The notes beneath the pieces are model-generated. The model did not search any database and was not told where the DNA came from. It saw nothing but the letters and a program-made list of their open reading frames with translations. From an uncultured beta proteobacterium (lineage in GTDB: Bacteria; Pseudomonadota; Gammaproteobacteria; Burkholderiales; Burkholderiaceae_B), in the NCBI GenBank assembly GCA_903924715.1, contig CAIYCP010000414.1, forward strand, positions 1-8,530: a stretch of 8,530 nt of DNA, given 5' to 3'. Positions within the stretch are counted from its first letter, which is position 1. Every line of letters starts with the position of its first letter. Positions 1-4,325 of the stretch are shown here, in pieces. A program made the position numbers and the translations under genes.

Positions 1-2
1 GG

Positions 3-197
3 CCAGAAACCGTAGCGCTTGTTACGTGGTTAAAAGACAGGGCGCATTGCGCCCAGATCACAACTGAGGCGCTTAGGGCGGGCACGTTTGAGCAAGAACT
101 ATCAAAGCTGCTTACACAAGGGCCTTACACTCCGGTCGCACCTAGCGGCAACGATGAAGCCGGTGCGCTGATTGCTGGGCTATTTGCACGCGTTTAA
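3..197 (+). CDS. 3' end of an unrecognised protein (partial, 64 codons)
   Basis: An open frame enters from the left edge and ends with TAA at 195-197, giving 64 codons; the other two forward frames hit stops within the first 65 bases. The visible tail begins PETVALVTWLKDRAHCAQ and ends GNDEAGALIAGLFARV. It looks soluble and largely helical, with a Pro/Gly/Ser turn (PYTPVAPSGNDE) before a last short hydrophobic helix. I do not recognise the family, and it does not resemble the C-terminus of a HigB or RelE toxin. Only 36 bases separate it from the XRE gene downstream, so the two may be co-transcribed. Being real coding sequence is likely but not certain from so short a piece. Confidence 0.45.
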   Translation, partial: PETVALVTWLKDRAHCAQITTEALRAGTFEQELSKLLTQGPYTPVAPSGNDEAGALIAGLFARV

Positions 198-219
198 GCT
201 GGGTTTTCACGAACATCAT

Positions 220-225
220 AAGGAG
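220..225 (+). promoter_or_regulatory. Shine-Dalgarno AAGGAG deciding a GTG start
   Basis: AAGGAG sits 8 bases before the GTG at 234-236. This is ideal spacing and supports GTG as the start of the XRE gene. Confidence 0.7.
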
Positions 226-233
226 TCAAACTC

Positions 234-554
234 GTGACAAAAGTACAAACAGGTACCGGCAATGTTTATAAAGATCTAGGCTCTGTCAATGCCGATGACA
301 TGCTCGTCAAGGCTCGCCTTGCTACAAAGATTGCAGAGATCATTAAGTACCGTCATCTCACGCAAACTGAGGCAGCTAGCATCTTAGGTATGCCTCAACC
401 CAAAGTATCTGGCATGCTGCGCGGCCAATTTCGCGGTATCAGTGAAACTAAAATGCTCGAGTGCCTGAACCGCCTAGGTCGTGATGTGCAAATTGTCGTG
501 CGCAAAGCTGCGCGGCCATCGCTCTGTGGCCGCACGAGCGTGGTGTTTGCATAA
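234..554 (+). CDS. XRE-family HTH protein, HigA2-like antitoxin type
   Basis: A 106-residue DNA-binding protein starting at GTG with a strong ribosome site. It matches the COG5606/HTH_37 type of small XRE protein. The N-terminus carries the typical G-x-G-N-V-x-x-D-L-G motif (residues 7-16). A helix with KARLATKI follows, then the helix-turn-helix at about 42-64 (LTQTEAASILGM, then QPKVSGMLRG). The C-terminal part (70-90) contains the family-typical LxxLNRLGRDVQIVVR. Family members usually act as the antitoxin and autorepressor of a RelE/HigB-like toxin encoded next to them. Here the gene upstream does not look like such a toxin, and downstream lies only a convergent gene, so it is either an orphan or a stand-alone regulator. 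The family call is firm; the antitoxin role is inferred. Confidence 0.85.
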   Translation: MTKVQTGTGNVYKDLGSVNADDMLVKARLATKIAEIIKYRHLTQTEAASILGMPQPKVSGMLRGQFRGISETKMLECLNRLGRDVQIVVRKAARPSLCGRTSVVFA

Positions 555-629
555 GCGTGTCGACAGCGCTTCGTATGGAATGTCAAAGGCACAGCTTGCC
601 CAATTATTTTCCCGAGTAAAAAAAGTACC

Positions 630-1292
630 TCAAACCCCCAGCAAATCAAAATAATACGTCTGGCTCCCATACTCAGGCGGTGACACGTACGTTTCTTTTC
701 CTAAACTCTTCCACGGCACAGACGCCACAAAATTGGGCCCGTCATAAACAAACGTATGAAACTCACCGTTTTCACCACAGGCATCGACCCCTGTTGGCAG
801 CCGATCAATAAACACTTGATCAAACTCACAGCCCACAAACGAGGCGTCTAAAAAGCGCCCGTCAACACACACGACACGCGCTTTAAAGCCAAGCGTCAAA
901 AACTCTTGCACTAAGGCCAAACGGTTTTCGTTCCATAACGGCAACAGGGCTTGCAGGCCCGCCTTGGCGCATACTTTTTCTTCCCACTCTTTGTGCGGCA
1001 CAAGATCAATGTCGCCAAAGATCACATGCCGCGCACCGTCAGCGGCCGCCGCCTGCAGTTGTTCAATAAACAAGCGCTCGTACTCAGCCCAGGTGGCGGA
1101 CAGAAAATAGTTTTTCAACCCCAAGGCTTGCGCCTGTGCCACGAGCAGCGCGCGGCTTACCCCATGCGAGCGCGCCTTTAAACCGGTTTCGTCTAAGGCC
1201 GTTAACAGACCTGTTACCCGCATCGTCTGTTGGCTTCGATACAACGCGAGGCAAGAGTCCTTGCCACCACTCCATGAAACGATTGCGGTCAT
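630..1292 (-). CDS. Dph6-related ATP pyrophosphatase (PP-loop ATPase, TIGR00290/MJ0570-like)
   Basis: A complete 220-residue protein of the adenine-nucleotide alpha-hydrolase superfamily. The PP-loop SGGKDS is at residues 8-13, right after the first strand (AIVSW), and would bind ATP and adenylate a substrate carbonyl. HGV (43-45), FGDIDL (92-97) and the hallmark CGENGEFHTFVYDGP (172-186) are all present. They are the signature of the Diphthami_syn_2 (Dph6) family, and the length is normal. In archaea and eukaryotes Dph6 makes the last amidation of diphthamide on EF-2. Bacteria are not known to have diphthamide, so the substrate of this homologue is unknown; amidation of a small molecule or protein is a reasonable inference. 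The gene is apparently monocistronic, convergent with the XRE gene, and has no strong ribosome site. A sigma70-like promoter precedes it. Confidence 0.88.
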   Translation of the reverse strand: MTAIVSWSGGKDSCLALYRSQQTMRVTGLLTALDETGLKARSHGVSRALLVAQAQALGLKNYFLSATWAEYERLFIEQLQAAAADGARHVIFGDIDLVPHKEWEEKVCAKAGLQALLPLWNENRLALVQEFLTLGFKARVVCVDGRFLDASFVGCEFDQVFIDRLPTGVDACGENGEFHTFVYDGPNFVASVPWKSLGKETYVSPPEYGSQTYYFDLLGV

Positions 1293-1616
1293 TTTTGATC
1301 AGTAAAGGATGTTTCAAATTGTGAGTGAGTCTACGGTGATCACGCGTCGAGGTCAAACCACTTTCAATCGTACCGATGCCACGCCGACAGGAAACAAAAC
1401 ACACATTCAGAAACACTTGGTTACACACGTTTCTTAAACCCTTTGCTATGCTCAAAACATCCATGCGTAGTCGATTTGTCGACAAGGTCAAGAGACAATG
1501 CCGAGCGCAAATTTTGTGTGTTTGGCCAGCGTTGACTAAAAGATCATTTCCTTCAGCTCAGCACCATCGCTTACACACTATTCACATCAACACTATCTGT
1601 ATCCGGAACAACACCT
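1293..1616. other. 324-base gap between divergent genes
   Basis: Contains the minus-strand promoter described separately and, at its right end, the leader shared with the second copy of protein A. A 10-base perfect palindrome TTGTCGACAA lies at 1476-1485. A weak forward promoter guess is TTGTGT (1514-1519) with TAAAAG (1537-1542), spacing 17. Short frames exist here on both strands, but none resembles a protein or has a ribosome site. I see no RNA gene. Confidence 0.5.
1328..1356 (-). promoter_or_regulatory. Sigma70-like promoter of the ATP pyrophosphatase gene
   Basis: Read on the minus strand, TTGACC (1356-1351, 5 of 6 consensus) and TAGACT (1333-1328, 4 of 6) are separated by exactly 17 bases. 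Transcription would begin near 1321, giving a leader of about 30 bases before the ATG at 1292. Confidence 0.5.
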
Positions 1617-2153
1617 ATGCATGCACTAGCTAACCGACAAGTCTCAGTTGACCTCGACGCTTATGACTTGGCTCGTAGTCAACAGCCTTCTTCATACCCT
1701 TCTCCGCTTTATATCTCACCTTCCGCTAAACCAGTTTTTGTTTGCTCTCGAATTGTTGACTATTCGATTTTTGATTATCCCTGGGTCAAACAACTTGAAG
1801 CGATTTCAGGGCGTCCTTTTCTGGACGATATCGGACCAGAATTCGCGACGCTCTTTGCGCTGCGTGCGCAAGCGCTCAATTTTACTGGGCAAAAAATCTC
1901 TGACGTAATGTTCACTGCGTTAGGCGCGCTCGCTGAGCAAGGCTTTCGTGCAAAAGAAGTCTGCTACTTATGCAACGACGTCGACATGGACATATCTTTA
2001 GGAATCGAGTTTGGTGTCGACTGCACCTTTGATCAGTTCGTAGATATTACGAGGTACATGCGCACAGCAATTCGAAATAAACACGAAAATCCCTTAACAG
2101 ACTTAGTACTTTTTGCGGCTAGCCCTTTAGAGGAGGACTGCGATGCCCGTTAA
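1617..2153 (+). CDS. Uncharacterised protein A, upstream partner of a HEPN protein
   Basis: A 178-residue soluble protein that I cannot place in a known family. It has no signal peptide or membrane segment and is rich in acidic residues. A proline-rich N-terminal stretch (QPSSYPSPLYISPS, 23-36) is followed by CSRIVDYSIF (43-52), PWVKQLEAISGR (55-66) and a very conserved block FATLFALRAQALN (76-88). The second half reads as helix (94-109), strands (113-120 and 123-136) and helix (138-152), then KHENPLTDL (155-163). These blocks are kept in its paralogue at 2606-3145 (about 58% identity by hand count). The start is supported because MH, the reading frame and the leader are the same in both copies. 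Its stop overlaps the HEPN gene by 11 bases, so the two are translationally linked. Its position before a HEPN gene suggests an antitoxin or sensor; this is inference. Confidence 0.85.
   Translation: MHALANRQVSVDLDAYDLARSQQPSSYPSPLYISPSAKPVFVCSRIVDYSIFDYPWVKQLEAISGRPFLDDIGPEFATLFALRAQALNFTGQKISDVMFTALGALAEQGFRAKEVCYLCNDVDMDISLGIEFGVDCTFDQFVDITRYMRTAIRNKHENPLTDLVLFAASPLEEDCDAR
2129..2136 (+). promoter_or_regulatory. Strong Shine-Dalgarno of the HEPN gene inside gene A
   Basis: AGAGGAGG lies 6 bases before the ATG at 2143 and within the last codons of gene A. This is far stronger than the site of gene A itself (GGA only) and suggests that the HEPN protein is translated efficiently in its own right. 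Confidence 0.65.
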
Positions 2154-2511
2154 GCCAACAGACATATTAGCGATTGCGGCTCGGCTATCTGAACACAACA
2201 CCGAAGCCGCTCATCGGTCTGCCGTCAGTCGCGCCTACTACTCTGTTTATCATCATGGGCTTCGCACTGTTAAAGCAAAGCTACCTCCGGTCGACCTCAA
2301 AAAATACTCTACGGGATGTCATCAGCGGTTAGGTGAACGATTAATAGATGGCAAGACCTCTGATTGGCGTGGTGTCGCGGAAGATGTCGAGTGGTTACGA
2401 AAGGCACGTGTAACCGCTGATTACCATCTAGGCAAACCCTCAAGCGCAATCAAAGCAAAAATAGCCATCCAGCGAGCGCGACGCGTACTCAGAGCCCTAG
2501 AGGCACTATAG
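2143..2511 (+). CDS. HEPN-domain protein, candidate RNase toxin
   Basis: A 122-residue, basic, all-helical protein. Residues 22-47 contain the HEPN core AAHRSAVSRAYYSVYHHGL with R30 and H37 spaced as R-x6-H. This fits the R-x4-6-H motif that marks metal-independent RNase HEPN domains. A second family-typical element, LRKARVTADYHLG (85-97), forms the C-terminal helices that pack on the first pair. Length and order fit the UPF0332/COG1895-like HEPN proteins, many of which are toxins paired with an MNT-type nucleotidyltransferase. No MNT gene is present; the overlapping upstream gene encodes the unrelated protein A instead. HEPN membership is quite sure. RNase and toxin activity is inferred from the motif and the gene order; a purely structural HEPN is the alternative. 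Confidence 0.82.
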   Translation: MPVKPTDILAIAARLSEHNTEAAHRSAVSRAYYSVYHHGLRTVKAKLPPVDLKKYSTGCHQRLGERLIDGKTSDWRGVAEDVEWLRKARVTADYHLGKPSSAIKAKIAIQRARRVLRALEAL

Positions 2512-2546
2512 CCCGACACTTGAAATCAAAAAGCCGTTACGAAAAT

Positions 2547-2562
2547 AGGCCTCGAAGGGCCT
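2547..2562. other. Short hairpin between the HEPN gene and A'
   Basis: AGGCC (2547-2551) can pair with GGCCT (2558-2562) around the six-base loop TCGAAG. No T-run follows on the plus strand, so it is at best a weak attenuator or stabiliser of the HEPN transcript. On the minus strand it is followed by ATTTTC, but no minus-strand gene needs a terminator here. Confidence 0.3.
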
Positions 2563-2583
2563 TCCGTGATGGCATTTCTACCA

Positions 2584-3145
2584 ATCTACCTTCGGACCAA
2601 CACCCATGCACCAACTCCCTTCCCAACAAGTCCCTATCGACCTCAACTCTTATGACGTTGATCGCATCGATCAACCCTCATTCTATCCATCACCCTTGTA
2701 TATCCCACCCTCTGATAGATCTGCTGTTGTTTGCACTCGAATCGCTGACTACTCGATTTTCTGCGCCCCCTGGGCTAAAGAACTTGAGGCGATTTCAGGG
2801 CGCTCTATTTTTGACGACATCAAGCCAGAGTTCGCCACACTCTTTGCGCTGCGTGCTCAGGCGCTTAACATAACTGGCAAGCAAATCTCTGACGTGTTGT
2901 CGACCGCCTTGGGTGCACTCACTGAGCAAGGCTTTACCGTCAAAGACGTTCACTATCATTGCAACGACTTCGAAATGGAAATTGACTTAGCGATCGAGCT
3001 TGTCGTTGAATGCAGCCTTGAACAAGCCTGCGACCTTTGGGGTCATGTAATCGAGGCAATTGACAGTAAGCACGAAAATCCCCTAACAGACCTGATTCAT
3101 GTTGGGGTTGAGTCTTTGCGAGATAACGACCGTAACACCCGGTAG
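2584..3145 (+). repeat. Diverged direct duplication, copy 2 (leader plus gene A')
   Basis: Second copy of the segment at 1595-2153. Similarity begins in the leader (ATCT, then CGGA and CAACACC before the ATG) and fades within the last 10 codons. There the HEPN ribosome site and start codon of copy 1 have no counterpart: GAGGAGG corresponds to GAGATAA. Confidence 0.85.
2606..3145 (+). CDS. Uncharacterised protein A', paralogue of protein A without HEPN partner
   Basis: A 179-residue paralogue of the protein at 1617-2153, about 103 of 178 residues identical without gaps by hand count. Best kept are DL..YD (12-17), QPS.YPSPLYI (23-33), DYSIF (48-52), LEAISGR (60-66), PEFATLFALRAQALN (74-88), TALGAL.EQGF (100-110), YxCND (117-121) and KHENPLTDL (155-163). 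The divergent stretches are 137-150 and the C-terminal tail, where a partner-specific surface could lie. Three cysteines (43, 119, 136) are common to both. It begins 94 bases after the HEPN gene, near enough for one transcript. No HEPN gene follows. It may be a spare antitoxin, a second-specificity partner, or the remnant of a second A-HEPN unit; its molecular function is unknown. Confidence 0.83.
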   Translation: MHQLPSQQVPIDLNSYDVDRIDQPSFYPSPLYIPPSDRSAVVCTRIADYSIFCAPWAKELEAISGRSIFDDIKPEFATLFALRAQALNITGKQISDVLSTALGALTEQGFTVKDVHYHCNDFEMEIDLAIELVVECSLEQACDLWGHVIEAIDSKHENPLTDLIHVGVESLRDNDRNTR

Positions 3146-3150
3146 AGCTA

Positions 3151-3176
3151 TGGTTACGTAACCAACTATGGGTTGG
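3151..3176. promoter_or_regulatory. Operator-like palindromes upstream of the MetX-like gene
   Basis: TGGTTACGTAACCA (3151-3164) is a perfect 14-base palindrome. It shares bases with a second inverted repeat, CCAAC (3162-3166) and GTTGG (3172-3176) around TATGG. The pair sits just upstream of a likely promoter, where a regulator would bind. No T-run follows, so a terminator is unlikely. Confidence 0.45.
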
Positions 3177-3203
3177 ATCAAGCCTGATATTTAGCCTTAG
3201 AAT
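3173..3203 (+). promoter_or_regulatory. Possible promoter of the MetX-like gene
   Basis: TAGAAT (3198-3203) matches the -10 consensus at 5 of 6 bases. The best -35 candidate is TTGGAT (3173-3178), a weak match at a long spacing of 19. Transcription would start near 3210, leaving a leader of about 20 bases with the site AAAAAAAGG before the ATG. Confidence 0.35.
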
Positions 3204-3230
3204 AACCTAATCAAAAAAAGGCTAACAACC

Positions 3231-4238
3231 ATGACAAGCACCCGCCCCCCAGCAGTCGAAGGCACGTTCACCATCAACAACTTCACCTTCGAATCTGGTG
3301 AAACACTGCCCGAGCTGCGCGTCGGCTACGTCATTTACGGCACCCTTCACGCCAAGCGCGACAATCTCTGTTTAGTCATGCCCGGCACAGGCAACCTGCG
3401 CCACAGCACCCTTGAACACGTTGGCCCTGGGCGCGCTTACGACACTGATCACTATTGCGTGGTGTGCACCGATGCCATCGGCGGAGGCACCTCATCGCAA
3501 CCCGCTGACGGCTTGCACGAGCGGTTTCCTAAGTACTCGATTCGTGACATGGTGCGTGCGCAATACTTGTTGGCGCGAGAGGGCTTGGGGCTTGGCGCTG
3601 CAACACCAGTCGCCTTACTAGCCGGCGCCTCAATGGGCGCCTTTCAAACCCTTGAGTGGTTGATCCATTACCCCGACTCAGTACGCAATGCCGTGTTACT
3701 GGTGCCAGGCTGGCAAGCAAACAACACCTTCAAAATCGCCACGGCCCGTATGTTTGATTTCATCGAGCTTGATGCAAACTGGCAAGGCGGTGCGTACACC
3801 GATCAACCCAAGGCAGCCCAGCTTGCTGCGGGCAAACATTATTTTGCTTGGACGGTGACGGATGATTACCTCGAAACCACCGATTACGCCCAGGTGCAAC
3901 AAGAAGCTCAAGCTGCTGGCGACTGGTTTGCCCATTGGGATGCCATGGGGATTGTGCGCCGGTATCAGGCGTCGTCGCAGCATGATGTGACCAAGCCGTT
4001 TGGTGGAGATTTGAAACAAGCGTTGCAACGCGTAACGGCTAAGGTGTTGGTGTTACCTTGCTCGCAAGATCGGCTGTTGGGTGTTGAGGGTGCTAAAGAG
4101 TTGGCGCAGGGGATTACGCAGGCGACGTATCGCGAAGTGGATTCAAACTGGGGGCACTTGGCTTGGCGGCCTGTGGTTGGGTCGGTGCAGACGAATACGG
4201 TCACGAAATATGTTCGTGAGTTTTTGGGATTGCATTAA
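3231..4238 (+). CDS. Alpha/beta hydrolase, homoserine O-acetyltransferase (MetX)-like
   Basis: A 335-residue cytoplasmic alpha/beta-hydrolase of the MetX-like branch. The N-terminal part (15-45) has the family beta-hairpin and LRVGYVIYGTLH. DAIGGGTSSQP (81-91) and FPKYSIRDMVRAQ (99-111) correspond to the segments before the nucleophile elbow. The likely triad is S134 in GASMGAFQ, D280 in CSQD and H309 in SNWGHL. True MetX enzymes are usually about 370-380 residues, with GGSMGGMQ at the elbow and a DSxxGHD-like motif at the histidine. Here the elbow is GASMGA, the histidine follows NWG, and the lid is shorter. An acyltransferase or esterase with another substrate is therefore as likely as methionine synthesis. 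No met genes are nearby. The start has a weak AAAGG site 9 bases upstream. Synonymous codon choice changes sharply near 3940. Confidence 0.82.
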   Translation: MTSTRPPAVEGTFTINNFTFESGETLPELRVGYVIYGTLHAKRDNLCLVMPGTGNLRHSTLEHVGPGRAYDTDHYCVVCTDAIGGGTSSQPADGLHERFPKYSIRDMVRAQYLLAREGLGLGAATPVALLAGASMGAFQTLEWLIHYPDSVRNAVLLVPGWQANNTFKIATARMFDFIELDANWQGGAYTDQPKAAQLAAGKHYFAWTVTDDYLETTDYAQVQQEAQAAGDWFAHWDAMGIVRRYQASSQHDVTKPFGGDLKQALQRVTAKVLVLPCSQDRLLGVEGAKELAQGITQATYREVDSNWGHLAWRPVVGSVQTNTVTKYVREFLGLH

Positions 4239-4265
4239 CTTCAGGCCAAAGGTCGGTCTTATACT
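4235..4265 (+). promoter_or_regulatory. Possible promoter of the GT-C membrane protein gene
   Basis: TATACT (4260-4265, 5 of 6 to the -10 consensus) with TTAACT (4235-4240, 4 of 6) at a long 19-base spacing. It overlaps the last codons of the MetX-like gene and would give a leader of about 55 bases. Confidence 0.28.
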
Positions 4266-4325
4266 TTAGCGAACGGCGCCTTAACGACCAAAGCCATCGA
4301 ACTTAAAAATTTCATCCTCTAAAAG

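Larger units (their letters stand above)
1595..2153 (+). repeat. Diverged direct duplication, copy 1 (leader plus gene A)
   Basis: The segment from 22 bases upstream of the ATG to the end of gene A is repeated about 989 bases downstream at 2584-3145. The leaders match at 16 of 22 positions. The coding parts share identical blocks such as CTCTTTGCGCTGCGTGC (near 1850) and CACGAAAATCCC (near 2081). Confidence 0.85.

Noticed and set aside
558..565. TGTCGACA palindrome after the XRE gene, similar to TTGTCGACAA at 1476-1485, as a shared operator
   Set aside because: The shared core is only 8 bases, the first copy lies downstream of a gene between convergent stops, and such short palindromes occur by chance.
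395..670. Minus-strand open frame across the end of the XRE gene
   Set aside because: It is antisense to a clearly recognised HTH gene, has no ribosome site, and resembles no protein.
1084..1491. Minus-strand open frame overlapping the start of the Dph6-like gene
   Set aside because: Its second half is the Dph6-like gene read in the wrong frame, and its first half runs across the promoter region without any recognisable motif.
1648..1908. Alternative-frame open stretch inside gene A, with a similar one inside A' (2520-2873)
   Set aside because: The two alternative-frame proteins resemble each other only because the DNA is duplicated. Neither has a ribosome site, and the main frame is longer and conserved to the C-terminus.
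2547..2562. Hairpin after the HEPN gene as a true terminator
   Set aside because: It has no T-run on the coding strand and only a 5-base stem, so it is listed only as a weak structure.
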